From Candidatus Enterococcus leclercqii (GTDB taxonomy: Bacteria > Bacillota > Bacilli > Lactobacillales > Enterococcaceae): a stretch of 64,000 bases of DNA. Position 1 is the stretch's first letter, and every line of letters begins with the position of its first letter. Shown here one piece after another: positions 22,991 through 32,557 of the stretch. The notes below the pieces were generated by a model. That model did not search any database and was not told where the DNA came from. It saw nothing but the letters and a program-made list of their open reading frames with translations. The DNA is taken from NCBI RefSeq assembly GCF_009933135.1, contig NZ_MAEH01000014.1, forward strand, positions 124,001 through 188,000, given 5' to 3'. The translations under genes and the position numbers were made by a program.

Positions 22991-23629
22991 TCAGTTGTTT
23001 AATAACTGTCCAACCTGTTGCCAGTCTTTTTGAATTACCGGTTCCAATTTGCGATTGTAAAAAACGGCGGCTGGATGAAAGAGAGGAATCACCTGATAAT
23101 TCTGGGAAGTCCACTGGTAGCCAGTCTCTTTGGCATCCAATTTTTGAATTGGGCCAACCAGCAGCTTGCCGTGCTCGTCTGTGATCAGATGCCCCGATCC
23201 CAACAAGCGTTGCAGCCCGATATTGCCTACCGTTGCAATCAGCGTAGGGGCCACCTGAAAAATCTCATAGTCTAAGATTGGAGCGTGAGCCAGGACTTCT
23301 TTTTTGGAAGGGGTTCGATTAGGTGTGCTAGTTTCGAGCAGTCCGGTTCGTTTGTTTAAGCGTTCTTTAATACTGAAAGGGCGGCTGCGAACCGCACTTG
23401 TAATGTACACGTCTTCGCGGGTGAGTCCAGCTAGCGCTAAGCACTTCATCAATTCCACGCCGGCTTGACCGCTAAAAGGAATATGTGTAGTAATTTCATT
23501 TCTACCAGGCGCTTCGCCGACAATCATCAGCTTGGGAAAAAGTGGGCCTTGACCTGCCACAAAACCTTCCAGCTGCATCCCTGTTGAACGCTGTCGCACA
23601 TGTTCAACTAACTCTTTTGGATAATCCAC
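22991..23629 (-). CDS. Uracil-DNA glycosylase superfamily protein
   Basis: 212 residues when started at GTG (23629), which has CGGAGGG upstream; TTG at 23632 is possible. A promoter at 23660-23688 lies inside the longer frame to 23707, excluding earlier starts. Motif 1 is GEAPGRNE (38-45) and motif 2 is PLFHPAAV near the C-terminus, as in the family-4-like UDG superfamily. The Cys residues of the iron-sulfur cluster typical of true family 4 are not apparent. It likely removes uracil from deaminated DNA. Monocistronic. Confidence 0.85.
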   Translation of the reverse strand: MDYPKELVEHVRQRSTGMQLEGFVAGQGPLFPKLMIVGEAPGRNEITTHIPFSGQAGVELMKCLALAGLTREDVYITSAVRSRPFSIKERLNKRTGLLETSTPNRTPSKKEVLAHAPILDYEIFQVAPTLIATVGNIGLQRLLGSGHLITDEHGKLLVGPIQKLDAKETGYQWTSQNYQVIPLFHPAAVFYNRKLEPVIQKDWQQVGQLLNN

Positions 23630-23659
23630 CAAAATCCCTCCGTTTCTTTCTTCTTCATT

Positions 23660-23688
23660 ATTATAGATAGAATTCTTTCGTTTGAAAA
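23660..23688 (-). promoter_or_regulatory. Promoter of the uracil-DNA glycosylase gene
   Basis: On the minus strand TTTTCA (23683-23688), 17 bases, TATAAT (23660-23665). Confidence 0.65.
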
Positions 23689-23716
23689 GTTTCACGAAAA
23701 CAGGCAAAACTTACAG

Positions 23717-23745
23717 TTGACGGCCAACGTTTTTTTTGATAAAGT
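23717..23745 (+). promoter_or_regulatory. Promoter of the rplU operon
   Basis: TTGACG (23717-23722), 17 bases, TAAAGT (23740-23745); transcription from about 23752. Confidence 0.8.
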
Positions 23746-23751
23746 ATTCTT

Positions 23752-23850
23752 GTTGTAATTGTGGGCACCACAGCTACAACCGCACAGAACAAGTCATAAG
23801 CAACGCTGTTTACTGGCGTTCACTTGGGATGGCGAGTCTAAGTCTAAATA
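23752..23850 (+). ncRNA. Ribosomal protein L21 leader
   Basis: The roughly 100-base 5' leader of rplU sits exactly where the Firmicute L21 leader motif is found. Short pairings such as GTGGGCACCAC and ACGC/GCGT are visible. Its assignment rests mainly on position; autoregulation by L21 is the accepted idea for the family. Confidence 0.6.
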
Positions 23851-23867
23851 AGGAGGTGCTTTTGAGT

Positions 23868-24176
23868 ATGTACGCAATCATTAAAACTGGTGGCAAACAA
23901 GTCAAAGTGGAAGTCGGTCAAGCAATCTACGTTGAAAAATTGAACGTAGAAGCTGGCGAGAAGGTTACTTTTGATGAAGTAATCTTGGTCGGTGGCGAAT
24001 CTACGAAAGTTGGTGTACCAACTGTCGCAGGTGCAACTGTTGAAGGAACTGTTGAAAAACACGGCAAACAAAAGAAAGTCGTTACTTTCAAATACAAACC
24101 TAAAAAACATTCACACCGCAAGCAAGGTCATCGTCAACCTTACACTAAAGTTGTCATCGATGCCATCAACGCATAA
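23868..24176 (+). CDS. rplU: 50S ribosomal protein L21
   Basis: 102 residues from the ATG at 23868 (AGGAGGTGC upstream), starting [18 protein letters not shown] as in all L21 proteins. The C-terminus carries [21 protein letters not shown], the RNA-contacting tail. It binds 23S rRNA domain V near L20. First gene of rplU-prp-rpmA; 23 bases separate it from prp. Confidence 0.98.
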   Translation: MYAIIKTGGKQVKVEVGQAIYVEKLNVEAGEKVTFDEVILVGGESTKVGVPTVAGATVEGTVEKHGKQKKVVTFKYKPKKHSHRKQGHRQPYTKVVIDAINA

Positions 24177-24199
24177 TTCTTAGAAAAGCAGGTCGAACT

Positions 24200-24541
24200 A
24201 TGATCATCGGGACATTCAAACGCAATGACTCTGGTCGGATCATTTCCTTTGAACTGACAGGCCATGCCCAATCAGGTGAATACGGCAAAGATCTCGTATG
24301 TGCTGCAGTATCGGCATTAGCCATTAGTGCAGTCAACGGAATTGATGCTTTGGCAGGGAGTACACCTGTCATAGATGCCAATGAGGAAGACGGCGGTTAT
24401 CTCTATGTGGAGATTCCCCGGGATTCTACTCAGGAGCAGACCAACATCACGCAGATTTTGTTGGAAAACCTTTTGCTCGGTCTGCAAGCTGTTCAGGCGG
24501 AATATAGCGAATATCTGCAACTGAAAACCATCACGAAATAA
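24200..24541 (+). CDS. prp: Ribosomal-processing cysteine protease Prp
   Basis: 113 residues. The catalytic pair is His22 ([11 protein letters not shown]) and Cys34 (LVCAAVS). Prp cleaves the N-terminal extension from ribosomal protein L27, an essential maturation in Firmicutes. Its substrate is encoded by the next gene and carries the required sequence. GAAAAGCAGG lies upstream. The position between rplU and rpmA is conserved. Confidence 0.96.
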   Translation: MIIGTFKRNDSGRIISFELTGHAQSGEYGKDLVCAAVSALAISAVNGIDALAGSTPVIDANEEDGGYLYVEIPRDSTQEQTNITQILLENLLLGLQAVQAEYSEYLQLKTITK

Positions 24542-24567
24542 AAAACTATCACAGGAGGTGCTTTTCC

Positions 24568-24861
24568 ATGTTGATGAAAATGAACTTACAATTCTTCGCC
24601 CACAAAAAAGGGGGCGGTTCTACTTCCAACGGCCGTGACTCAGAATCCAAACGTTTAGGTGCTAAACGTGCGGACGGTCAAACCGTTACTGGTGGTTCTA
24701 TCCTTTACCGCCAACGGGGCACTAAGATCTATCCAGGTGCGAACGTTGGTATCGGCGGTGACGATACATTGTTTGCTAAAGTTGACGGCGTCGTACGTTT
24801 CGAACGTAAAGGCCGCGACAAAAAACAAGTTTCCGTTTACCCGGTAGCGCAAGAAGCATAA
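24568..24861 (+). CDS. rpmA: 50S ribosomal protein L27, with Prp-cleaved N-terminal extension
   Basis: 97 residues starting at the ATG at 24568, seven bases after AGGAGGTGC. The N-terminus is [10 protein letters not shown] followed by AHKKGGGST. By analogy with Staphylococcus, Prp cuts after Phe10 to expose the Ala-His N-terminus that reaches the peptidyl transferase centre. The remaining sequence ([19 protein letters not shown], then [13 protein letters not shown]-like core) is standard L27. Last gene of the operon. Confidence 0.98.
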   Translation: MLMKMNLQFFAHKKGGGSTSNGRDSESKRLGAKRADGQTVTGGSILYRQRGTKIYPGANVGIGGDDTLFAKVDGVVRFERKGRDKKQVSVYPVAQEA

Positions 24862-24871
24862 TCAACAAACG

Positions 24872-24909
24872 GCTCTAACCCTTACAAGCTAAGGGTTGGG
24901 GCTTTTTTG
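24872..24909 (+). terminator. Terminator after rpmA
   Basis: GCTCTAACCCTTA pairs with TAAGGGTTGGGGC around CAAGC, then six T. Confidence 0.88.
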
Positions 24910-25046
24910 TTTTCATCAAACTTTTTTGGGCTCTTGTTTGAGCGTGGTTTAAAGCGTAGGGGTAGTGGCTAATAAAAAGAGTCTTTGAGACGGAAAAACG
25001 GTTATTTGTTGCAAGCTTTGTTACACTATCAAATGAGGTGAGTTTT

Positions 25047-25589
25047 GTGGAAGAAGAAAAACATTGTCGAGAGTCACGGGTTATCCAGACCCATCGGATC
25101 TTTCCTTTTGATTTAAATCCATTTGGCTTTTTGTTTGGCGGCAAGCTGATGACGATGATTGATGATGCCGCTTCGATTTCAGTGACCCGCCACTGTCGTC
25201 GAGGAGCGGTCACGGCTTCTTTGGATAGCTTGAATTTTTTGAAGCCGCTGCATGAAAATCATTCGGTTTGTGTGAAATCTTATGTTTCGGGAGCCCACAA
25301 CAAGTCGATGGAGGTTTTTGTGAAAATTATCGGGGAAGATTTAGTTACTGGGGAACGCTATTTAGCCGCCACCTGCTTTACCACGTTTGTTGCGATTCCT
25401 TCTCACATGAATCCAGAAACGACATTTACAGTTCCAAAGATTATAGCGGATACACCGGAAGAAAAAATGGTATGTGCCGGCTATGAGAAGCGGCGCAAGG
25501 ACCGTCTGGCAGAACGAGAAGATTACAAAAAATTTGCTGCCACATTATCGACGCGCCTTCCTTGGTCGGATGAGGAAGCTGGCGATTAA
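25047..25589 (+). CDS. Acyl-CoA thioesterase, hotdog fold
   Basis: 180 residues from the GTG at 25047, six bases after GAGGTG; the GTG at 25038 is part of that ribosome site. Single hotdog domain with NPFGFLFGGKLMTMIDDAASISVTRHCRRGAVTASLDSLNFLKP, the signature of YkhA/YciA-like acyl-CoA thioesterases (catalytic Asp in MIDDA). A charged C-terminal helix follows. It hydrolyses acyl-CoA to free acid and CoA; chain preference is unknown. Monocistronic. Confidence 0.88.
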   Translation: MEEEKHCRESRVIQTHRIFPFDLNPFGFLFGGKLMTMIDDAASISVTRHCRRGAVTASLDSLNFLKPLHENHSVCVKSYVSGAHNKSMEVFVKIIGEDLVTGERYLAATCFTTFVAIPSHMNPETTFTVPKIIADTPEEKMVCAGYEKRRKDRLAEREDYKKFAATLSTRLPWSDEEAGD

Positions 25590-25635
25590 GAAGCTGAAAA
25601 TGTTCAAAATCAAGCTCTGAAAACAATAAGAAAAG

Positions 25636-25664
25636 TTTCGCAAAGACAAGGCCTGTGCTAGAAT
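25636..25664 (+). promoter_or_regulatory. Promoter of the folD operon
   Basis: TTTCGC (25636-25641), 17 bases, TAGAAT (25659-25664) with TG one base upstream (extended -10). Confidence 0.55.
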
Positions 25665-25697
25665 ATAAAGAAAAATGAAATCGAAAGGGTGTTGGTT

Positions 25698-26552
25698 GTG
25701 GGAGAATTAATCGATGGGAAAAAGCTGGCTGCTTTGATGCAAGAGCAGATGAAAGAAGAAGTGTCGCTTTTAAAAGAAGAAGGACTGACTCCTGGATTGG
25801 TCGTTTTATTAGTAGGGGAAAATCAGGCGAGTCAAGTTTATGTGCGTAATAAAGATTTGGCGGCAGAGCGGATTGGGATTCGTTCTACCGTTGAACGCTA
25901 TCCGGAAAGTATCACTGAAGAAGAACTGCTTGCAGAAATAAATAGATATAACAATGACCCGTTGTTTCACGGGATTTTAGTGCAATTGCCACTGCCGGCC
26001 CACATTGATGAAAACAAGGTACTCTTAGCTATCGATCCCAAAAAAGACGTTGATGGGTTTCATCCTTTGAATTTGGGCGCCCTCTTTGCCGGTAATCCAG
26101 GAATGATTCCTTGTACACCATTTGGGATCATCAAGATGTTTGAATACTATGGCATCGATTTGGAAGGGAAAAATGCTGTCGTAATCGGTCGCAGCAATAT
26201 CGTGGGTAAACCGATGGCGCATTTGCTGTTGCAAAAGAACGCTACCGTTACTATTGCTCATTCAAAAACAAAAGAGCTGGCTGCCCTTTGCCGACAAGCA
26301 GATATCTTGGTTGTAGCTATTGGACGGGGGCATTTTGTTACAAAGGACTTCATTAAAGAAGGGGCTGTCGTTATTGATGTCGGCATGAACCGCAGTGCTG
26401 CCGGCAAATTGATCGGTGATGTAAAATTTGATGAAGTTGCTCCTTTAGCAAGCTATATCACGCCGGTTCCTGGTGGTGTCGGTCCTATGACCATTACGAT
26501 GCTGATGTATCAAACGATTGAAAGCGCCAAGCGGCATCGGGCGCAATCTTAA
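25698..26552 (+). CDS. folD: Bifunctional methylenetetrahydrofolate dehydrogenase/cyclohydrolase
   Basis: 284 residues from the GTG at 25698, eight bases after AAAGGG; the protein then begins [11 protein letters not shown]. It interconverts 5,10-methylene-, methenyl- and 10-formyl-THF with NADP. Motifs: [14 protein letters not shown], the catalytic Lys region; [20 protein letters not shown]; and the dinucleotide-binding [27 protein letters not shown] near the end. First gene of a long co-directional block with xseA, xseB, ispA and tlyA. Confidence 0.97.
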   Translation: MGELIDGKKLAALMQEQMKEEVSLLKEEGLTPGLVVLLVGENQASQVYVRNKDLAAERIGIRSTVERYPESITEEELLAEINRYNNDPLFHGILVQLPLPAHIDENKVLLAIDPKKDVDGFHPLNLGALFAGNPGMIPCTPFGIIKMFEYYGIDLEGKNAVVIGRSNIVGKPMAHLLLQKNATVTIAHSKTKELAALCRQADILVVAIGRGHFVTKDFIKEGAVVIDVGMNRSAAGKLIGDVKFDEVAPLASYITPVPGGVGPMTITMLMYQTIESAKRHRAQS

Positions 26553-26571
26553 AAGAAATCAGGTGAAAGAG

Positions 26572-27903
26572 TTGTCTCAGCAGTATTTGACTGTAACGGC
26601 GTTAACCCGTTACCTCAAACGTAAATTTGATGCAGATCCTTATTTGGAGCGAGTCTTTTTGACCGGTGAAATTTCTAATTTTCGCCTGCGTCCCAATCAC
26701 CAGTATTTCAGTTTGAAAGATGATGGTGCCAAAATTTCAGCAGTCATGTTTAAAGGCGCATTTGATAAGATCAAATTTCGTCCAGAAGAAGGGATGAAGG
26801 TTTTGGTTGTAGGGCGGATTTCGTTGTATGAATCTAGTGGCAACTATCAAATTTATGTCGAGCAGATGCAGCCAGATGGAGTTGGGGCTCTTTACCAAGC
26901 CTATGAGCAGTTAAAAGCGCAGCTGACCAAAGAAGGACTTTTTGCCGCACCTAAAAAACAGTTGCCCCGCTTTCCTAAGCGAATCGCCGTTTTGACCAGT
27001 CCCTCTGGTGCAGTGATTCGTGACATCATTACCACCGTCAAGCGTCGTTACCCTATTGCACAGCTAGTCTTATTTCCGACAATTGTTCAAGGCGATCGTG
27101 GAGCTGATGATGTGGTTCGCAACATTCAGCGAGTCGAGGAAGATGGCGGATTCGACACGATGATCATTGGCCGTGGGGGCGGTTCAATAGAGGATTTATG
27201 GCCATTTAATGAAGAGCGGGTGGCTCGGGCAATTTTTGCTGCACAAACACCGGTAATTTCATCAGTCGGTCATGAAACGGATACGACGATTGCCGATTTG
27301 GTAGCCGATGTGCGAGCTCCTACACCCACTGCAGCAGCTGAGCTGGCAGTGCCGGTGTTGTCAGATGAAATCCTAAAGCTTAGACAGCAACAGGCCCGCT
27401 TGGAGCAAGCCTTCCGTATGCAGCTGCAACAAAAGAATGAACGCTACCAGCGAGCCTTGAGCTCTTATGTCTTCCGGCAACCGGAACGGCTGTATGAAGC
27501 GCAGACTCTCAAGGTGGACCAATTAACACAACGGTTGGGGCAAAGCCTACAGCAGCTTCTTTACACTAACGAGCGGGGGTATCAGCAGACAGACCGGCGT
27601 TTACGACAGGTTTATCCGTTAGCCAGAGTGCAGGCTGGAAAACAACAAAATGACTTTTTGACAGCTCGTTTGGAGCAGCAAATCCTTCGTTTATTGGAAA
27701 ATAAACGCAACGCTTTTATAAGTACGGTGCAGTCTTTGGATCTCCTCAGCCCGTTAAAAATCATGGGGCGAGGGTATACCTATACGACAAAAGAGGGACA
27801 AGTAGTCAAGTCAATTGAACACCTTCATCCAGAAGAGGTTGTCACCATTCATTTTCCTGATGGTCAGGCTCAGGCAACGATTACAGAAATTCTGGAAGAG
27901 TAA
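26572..27903 (+). CDS. xseA: Exodeoxyribonuclease VII large subunit
   Basis: 443 residues from TTG at 26572 (AGGTGAAAG upstream), which gives MSQQYLTVTALTRYLKRKFD as in orthologues; the frame extends back into folD without a ribosome site. N-terminal OB fold (LTGEISNFRLRPNHQYFSLKD), catalytic domain with RIAVLTSPSGAVIRDI, RGGGSIEDLWPFNEE and SVGHETDTTIADLVADVRAPTPTAAAE, then a long coiled coil that binds XseB. It degrades single-stranded DNA in both directions with several small subunits. Confidence 0.97.
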   Translation: MSQQYLTVTALTRYLKRKFDADPYLERVFLTGEISNFRLRPNHQYFSLKDDGAKISAVMFKGAFDKIKFRPEEGMKVLVVGRISLYESSGNYQIYVEQMQPDGVGALYQAYEQLKAQLTKEGLFAAPKKQLPRFPKRIAVLTSPSGAVIRDIITTVKRRYPIAQLVLFPTIVQGDRGADDVVRNIQRVEEDGGFDTMIIGRGGGSIEDLWPFNEERVARAIFAAQTPVISSVGHETDTTIADLVADVRAPTPTAAAELAVPVLSDEILKLRQQQARLEQAFRMQLQQKNERYQRALSSYVFRQPERLYEAQTLKVDQLTQRLGQSLQQLLYTNERGYQQTDRRLRQVYPLARVQAGKQQNDFLTARLEQQILRLLENKRNAFISTVQSLDLLSPLKIMGRGYTYTTKEGQVVKSIEHLHPEEVVTIHFPDGQAQATITEILEE

Positions 27904-27998
27904 GACTGATGCGGAACCGGGACTAAAGCTGCCTGATTTACACGTATCGTCTGAGTAAGAAGATAGCAATCGAGAGAAGACGTAAAGGAGCATAAAAA

Positions 27999-28220
27999 AT
28001 GGCACAAGCAACATTTGAAGAATCATTGCAGGAATTAGAACAGATTGTCACCCGCTTGGAAAAAGGGGATGTCCCACTGGAAGAAGCATTGGAAGCCTTC
28101 CAAAAGGGCATGGCACTGAGTAAACAATGTCAAGAGACCTTGACCAGTGCCGAAGAGACCTTGACGAAGATGATGCAGGACAATGGCCAGGAAGCGGACT
28201 TTGAAGAGCGTGATGCATGA
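27999..28220 (+). CDS. xseB: Exodeoxyribonuclease VII small subunit
   Basis: 73 residues, AAAGGAGC upstream. The signature [43 protein letters not shown] fills most of the protein. It coats the coiled coil of XseA. Its stop codon overlaps the ispA start (ATGA), indicating coupled translation. Confidence 0.97.
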   Translation: MAQATFEESLQELEQIVTRLEKGDVPLEEALEAFQKGMALSKQCQETLTSAEETLTKMMQDNGQEADFEERDA

Positions 28221-29101
28221 TGACACCAAAGGATTTACAAACAACACACCTGCCTCGTGTGGAAAAAGAGATGATCAACTTTTTGACTGGGGTCACTACA
28301 GATGAGCGTTTGTTGGCAAGTATGCTATATTCTATCAGAGCCGGTGGCAAACGAATCCGGCCGCAACTGTTGCTGGCAGTGGTTTCTGGATTTGATAAGC
28401 CGGTGGAGACAGGCGTTTATCAGACAGCAGCGGCTTTGGAGATGATCCATACTTATTCCTTGATCCATGATGATTTACCGGCGATGGACGATGACCCGTT
28501 ACGTCGGGGGATGCCGACTAATCATATCGAATACGGAGAAGCAACAGCGATTCTTGCTGGGGACGGCTTGCTGACCGAGGCGTTTCATTTGTTAAGTTCA
28601 GCGGTTTTGCCTGCTGAGGAAAAGCTGCTGTTGATCCAGTTGTTGGCTAAAAGAGCTGGCAGTGGTGGTATGGTAGCAGGCCAAGCTGCCGATATTCAAG
28701 GAGAAAATCAACGCTTGTCATTGGCAGAACTGCAAAACATTCATCAACGCAAAACTGGGGATTTATTGAGTTATGCACTGGTAGCTGGCGGTATCTTAGC
28801 ACAACAACCAGTGGAAGTCTTGGCGCAGTTGGAGCAATTGGCAGCCCACGTTGGCCTAGCCTTTCAGATTAGAGACGACTTACTGGATGTCACAGCAACA
28901 ACGGCGGAATTGGGCAAAGCAGCTCATAAAGATGCCGCCGCCGGTAAAAATACCTATCCGGAATTATTAGGATTAGACAAAGCCAAAGAAGCGTTGAGTG
29001 ACGAGTTGGCGGCAGCGGAAAAGCTGATTAACGAGTTGACGGCAACACTCCCTTTTTCTGGCGAGTTGTTACAAGAACTTTTGTTGAAATTCCGATTGTG
29101 A
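28217..29101 (+). CDS. ispA: Farnesyl diphosphate synthase (polyprenyl synthetase)
   Basis: 294 residues. First Asp-rich motif DDLPAMDDD (85-93), second motif DDLLD, plus GGKRIRP near the N-terminus that binds isopentenyl diphosphate. It condenses IPP with DMAPP and GPP to FPP, the precursor of undecaprenyl phosphate and menaquinone side chains. The start ATG overlaps the xseB stop by 4 bases; an ATG one codon later is possible. Conserved place between xseB and tlyA. Confidence 0.96.
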   Translation: MMTPKDLQTTHLPRVEKEMINFLTGVTTDERLLASMLYSIRAGGKRIRPQLLLAVVSGFDKPVETGVYQTAAALEMIHTYSLIHDDLPAMDDDPLRRGMPTNHIEYGEATAILAGDGLLTEAFHLLSSAVLPAEEKLLLIQLLAKRAGSGGMVAGQAADIQGENQRLSLAELQNIHQRKTGDLLSYALVAGGILAQQPVEVLAQLEQLAAHVGLAFQIRDDLLDVTATTAELGKAAHKDAAAGKNTYPELLGLDKAKEALSDELAAAEKLINELTATLPFSGELLQELLLKFRL

Positions 29102-29110
29102 GGAGAAACC

Positions 29111-29926
29111 ATGAAAAAAGAGCGAGTGGATGTTCTGGCTGTCCAGCAAGGATTGTTTGAAACCCGAGAAAAAGCGAAGCGAGCTGTGATGGCCGGCTTA
29201 GTGGTGATGGAAAAAAACAACTTACGCTTAGATAAGCCTGGAGAAAAAATACCGCAAGACACCCCCCTCAGAGTCAAAGGTGAGGTCATGCCATATGTTT
29301 CTCGTGGTGGACTGAAATTGGAGAAAGCTTTAAAGCAATTCGACTTCAATGTACAAGACAAGATTTTGCTGGATATCGGCTCTTCTACCGGCGGATTTAC
29401 AGATGCGGCATTGCAAAATGGGGCTACACTCAGTTATGCACTAGATGTTGGTTACAACCAATTGGCCTGGAAACTGCGCCAAGATCCCCGGGTTGTCGTC
29501 ATGGAGCGAACCAATTTTCGTTACAGCAAACCGGCTGATTTCTTGGAAGGTCTACCAGATGTAGCGACAATCGATGTTTCTTTCATCTCCTTAAAGTTGA
29601 TTTTGCCACCGCTGCATGAGATTCTAGTGCCAAATGGGTTGGTGATGGCGTTGGTGAAGCCGCAATTTGAAGCAGGGAAAGAGGCTGTTGGCAAAAACGG
29701 AATCGTCCGTGATCCGAAGACCCATGAACGGGTGGTCACTGAAATCTGCGACTTTTCTCGGGAAACTGGCTTTGATGTGTTGGATCTGGCTTTTTCACCG
29801 ATTACTGGTGGCGAAGGCAATATTGAATTTTTGCTCTTGCTGAAAAAAAGTGCCGATAAAGGTATAATTTCAGAAAAAGTGAATATTTCTAGCGTTGTAA
29901 AAAGTGCTCATGAAATACTAACATAA
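29111..29926 (+). CDS. tlyA: TlyA family rRNA (cytidine-2'-O)-methyltransferase (S4-FtsJ)
   Basis: 271 residues. An S4 RNA-binding domain (about 1-60, VDVLAVQQGLFETREKAKRAVMAG) is followed by an FtsJ-type SAM domain with ILLDIGSSTGGFTDAALQNGA, DVGYNQLAWKLR and MALVKPQFEAGKEAVGKNGIVRD. It matches YqxC/TlyA, which methylates ribosomal RNA; in mycobacteria this confers capreomycin sensitivity. The old label hemolysin is not supported. AGGAGAAACC precedes the ATG, 9 bases after ispA. Confidence 0.93.
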   Translation: MKKERVDVLAVQQGLFETREKAKRAVMAGLVVMEKNNLRLDKPGEKIPQDTPLRVKGEVMPYVSRGGLKLEKALKQFDFNVQDKILLDIGSSTGGFTDAALQNGATLSYALDVGYNQLAWKLRQDPRVVVMERTNFRYSKPADFLEGLPDVATIDVSFISLKLILPPLHEILVPNGLVMALVKPQFEAGKEAVGKNGIVRDPKTHERVVTEICDFSRETGFDVLDLAFSPITGGEGNIEFLLLLKKSADKGIISEKVNISSVVKSAHEILT

Positions 29927-29943
29927 GCTGATAACACGCTGTT

Positions 29944-29992
29944 AAAGAAAGGTAAAAGAGTTATTTTTCTCTGGGACCTTTCTTTCTTTTTG
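29944..29992 (+). terminator. Terminator between tlyA and argR
   Basis: AAAGAAAGGT (29944-29953) pairs with ACCTTTCTTT (29976-29985), with an inner AGAG/CTCT, then CTTTTT. Confidence 0.75.
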
Positions 29993-30141
29993 CATAAAAA
30001 TAAGGTATGATAGGGAAGTTAAAACGCGGGGACAGCGTGGCTTACGCCGTTGTCTTCTTGCCGATAAAGGCGGGTCTGCCAAGGACTCTTCAAATCAAAT
30101 CCTACAAATATTGGCAGTGAACGTGTTGAAGGGAGCAAAAT

Positions 30142-30588
30142 ATGCGGAAAAAAGATCGTCATCGGTTGATTACCCGATTGTTGAACGAACACAATATCCA
30201 AAAACAAGAAGACTTCGTGGGTCTGTTACAAGAACGTGGAATAATGGTGACTCAAGCCACCATCTCACGGGATATCAAAGAGCTGAAATTGATTAAGATC
30301 CCTTTTGAAGGTGGTTACCGGTATAGTTTGCCGGCTGAAACAGCAGAAGACATTGGTGAAAAGTTGGCTAAATTATTGCAAGATGCCTTCGTTTCAGTGG
30401 ATCAGTTGGAAAAGTTTGTAATCTTAAAGACGTTACCAGGAAATGCTTCAGCAATCGCTAATTTGATCGATCGACTTCATAAAGCACGACTATTTGCGAT
30501 TTTGAACGACGATGACTCTGTATTGATGATTGCCAAAACCGAAGCGGCGGCGGCGGATATGAAGGCCGAGTTTTTAGACTATATCTGA
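30142..30588 (+). CDS. argR: Arginine repressor ArgR/AhrC
   Basis: 148 residues, GAAGGGAGC upstream. N-terminal winged helix with RHRLITRLLNEHNIQKQEDFVGLLQ and TQATISRDIKELKLIKIP, then the C-terminal oligomerisation and arginine-binding domain with LPGNASAIANLIDRLHKARLFAILNDDDSVLMI, where GNA and DDD contact arginine. It controls arginine biosynthesis and the deiminase pathway. Its place before recN is conserved in Firmicutes. A -10 (TATGAT, 30006-30011) and a GACAGCG/CGTTGTC hairpin (30031-30054) lie in the leader; no clear ARG box was found. Confidence 0.95.
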   Translation: MRKKDRHRLITRLLNEHNIQKQEDFVGLLQERGIMVTQATISRDIKELKLIKIPFEGGYRYSLPAETAEDIGEKLAKLLQDAFVSVDQLEKFVILKTLPGNASAIANLIDRLHKARLFAILNDDDSVLMIAKTEAAAADMKAEFLDYI

Positions 30589-30645
30589 TAGCTGGCGAGT
30601 TTGCTTTTTGGCAGATGAGTTAGCATTTTGACAGGAGGCATGGGG

Positions 30646-32325
30646 ATGCTGTTGGAATTGGCGATTGAAAATTTTGCCATCATCTCACAACTACGATTAA
30701 TATTTCACGAAGGTATGACGGCACTAACCGGTGAGACGGGGGCCGGAAAGTCCATTATCATCGATGCGATGGGGCTATTGGCTGGTAGCCGCGGCTCTGC
30801 CGACTACATCCGTCAAGGGGCTGATAAATGCCGCTTAGAAGGGGTCTTTGATATGCCGCAACAACCGGGTTTCACCCAACTATTGCAAGAGTTGGGGGTA
30901 GAGACTGAAGCGGGGGATCCTTTGATTTTGCAGCGGGACATGACGACAGCTGGAAAAAATGTCTGCCGAGTCAATGGACGAACAATGAATTTAGCCAATT
31001 TGAGACGGATTGGCGATTTTTTAGTGGATATTCAAGGACAAAACGAACATCAAGAATTGCTGCAACAAGAGCGACACTTGCACTTGGTAGATGAATTCGG
31101 CGACAATAAGTTTCACAAAGAATTAGCGGCTTACAAAGAAGAGTACCAGGCTTATCGTCAGTTGGAAAAGCGGGTACACAAAATCCAGACCAACGAGCAG
31201 TCCTTTGTTCAGCGACTGGATATGTTGCGTTTTCAACAAGAAGAAATCAGCCAAGCGGACTTACAACCAGAAGAAGAAGCTCAGTTGACAGAAGAGCGGG
31301 AAAAACTGGCCAATTACCAAAAAATTGTGGACGCATTGGGGCAAAGCTACCAAATCTTAACCGCCACGGAAATGAGTCCAGTAGACGGAGTCGGTGCTGT
31401 TTTAAGCGAGCTTCAGGAAGTGGCTCATTTGGACAATGAATACAATGCGATTGCTGAAAACTTGCAAAGCGCCTACTATCTTTTGCAAGATGCGGCCGGC
31501 GATATTTCTCGGCAATTGGATTTTCTAGAGTTGGATGAAGAACGATTGGAAGAAGTGACGCAGCGTTTGGAACTGATTCGCCAATTAAAGCGAAAGTATG
31601 GTGATTCGATTCCAGCGATTTTACATTATTTCGAAGCCATCAGTCGTGAGCTGTCCGCCTATGATGATTCTGATAACCAGTTGGAAGAACTCCAACAAAA
31701 ATTGAAGCGCGACGAGGCTGCGCTGTGGAATACTGCTGAACAGCTCCATCAACAACGCAAAGCCATCAGTCATCGCTTAGAAAAAGCCATCATGCAGGAA
31801 CTAAAAGAACTGTATATGGAAAATACTCAGTTTGCAGTAGTTTTTGAAAAAACACGGGTATTAACAGAAACCGGCTTTGATGAGGCCGCATTTTACTTGA
31901 CTACCAATCCTGGAGAACCGTTAAAACCATTGGTGAAAGTCGCGTCAGGCGGGGAACTTTCACGTATCCTGTTAGCATTGAAGACGATCTTTTCGCAAAA
32001 TCAAGGGATCACCAGCATCATTTTTGATGAGGTAGATACGGGTGTCAGCGGACGTGTGGCTCAAGCAATCGCTGAAAAGATTGCCAAGATTGCCCGTACT
32101 TCTCAAGTGCTGTGTATCACCCATCTGCCACAAGTGGCGGCGGTTGCTGATTATCAATATGGAATCGCCAAAGCAGTCAGTCACGGACGCACGGAAACAA
32201 CAGTCACTCAGTTGGATACAACCGCCAGAGTCAATGAAATTGCCCGAATGCTTTCAGGCGCCGAGGTCACACCATTGACCTTGGAACATGCCAGAGAGCT
32301 TTTGACGATGGCAGGGCACGGCTAA
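30646..32325 (+). CDS. recN: DNA repair protein RecN
   Basis: 559 residues from the ATG at 30646, seven bases after AGGAGG; the ATG at 30640 is too close. SMC-like ATPase: Walker A GETGAGKSI near residue 35, long coiled-coil arms (about 150-350), ABC signature VASGGELSRILLALK, Walker B IIFDEVDTGVSG and the H-loop CITHLPQVAA. It acts early at double-strand breaks with RecA. Confidence 0.97.
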   Translation: MLLELAIENFAIISQLRLIFHEGMTALTGETGAGKSIIIDAMGLLAGSRGSADYIRQGADKCRLEGVFDMPQQPGFTQLLQELGVETEAGDPLILQRDMTTAGKNVCRVNGRTMNLANLRRIGDFLVDIQGQNEHQELLQQERHLHLVDEFGDNKFHKELAAYKEEYQAYRQLEKRVHKIQTNEQSFVQRLDMLRFQQEEISQADLQPEEEAQLTEEREKLANYQKIVDALGQSYQILTATEMSPVDGVGAVLSELQEVAHLDNEYNAIAENLQSAYYLLQDAAGDISRQLDFLELDEERLEEVTQRLELIRQLKRKYGDSIPAILHYFEAISRELSAYDDSDNQLEELQQKLKRDEAALWNTAEQLHQQRKAISHRLEKAIMQELKELYMENTQFAVVFEKTRVLTETGFDEAAFYLTTNPGEPLKPLVKVASGGELSRILLALKTIFSQNQGITSIIFDEVDTGVSGRVAQAIAEKIAKIARTSQVLCITHLPQVAAVADYQYGIAKAVSHGRTETTVTQLDTTARVNEIARMLSGAEVTPLTLEHARELLTMAGHG

Positions 32326-32455
32326 TCCAGAGACAGAAAATCAAATGCAACATAATGAATAACTAGAAGAAGACTATAAAAGCAAGATGTAAAACGGCTG
32401 TGACAATCGTTGAGTTAGCGTCCTCTGAAGTGAACACTACCAAACGTGAGACCTC

Positions 32456-32503
32456 AAAAGCCGATGATCTTCCATTAAAAATATTGGAAGATCGTCGGCT
32501 TTT
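32456..32503. terminator. Strong terminator after recN
   Basis: AAAAGCCGATGATCTTCCA pairs with TGGAAGATCGTCGGCTTTT (32485-32503) with one G-T pair. A and T runs flank the stem, so it may work in both directions. Confidence 0.88.
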
Positions 32504-32524
32504 CATTGCTAAAAATTTCAAACA

Positions 32525-32557
32525 CGGACTTTCCTTGATGACATCAAGGAAAATCCG
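32525..32557. repeat. Second perfect hairpin downstream of recN
   Basis: CGGA-C-TTTCCTTGAT, loop GAC, ATCAAGGAAA-A-TCCG (32525-32557): a 14-bp stem with one mismatch. No T run follows. The two hairpins lie 21 bases apart. Confidence 0.55.
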
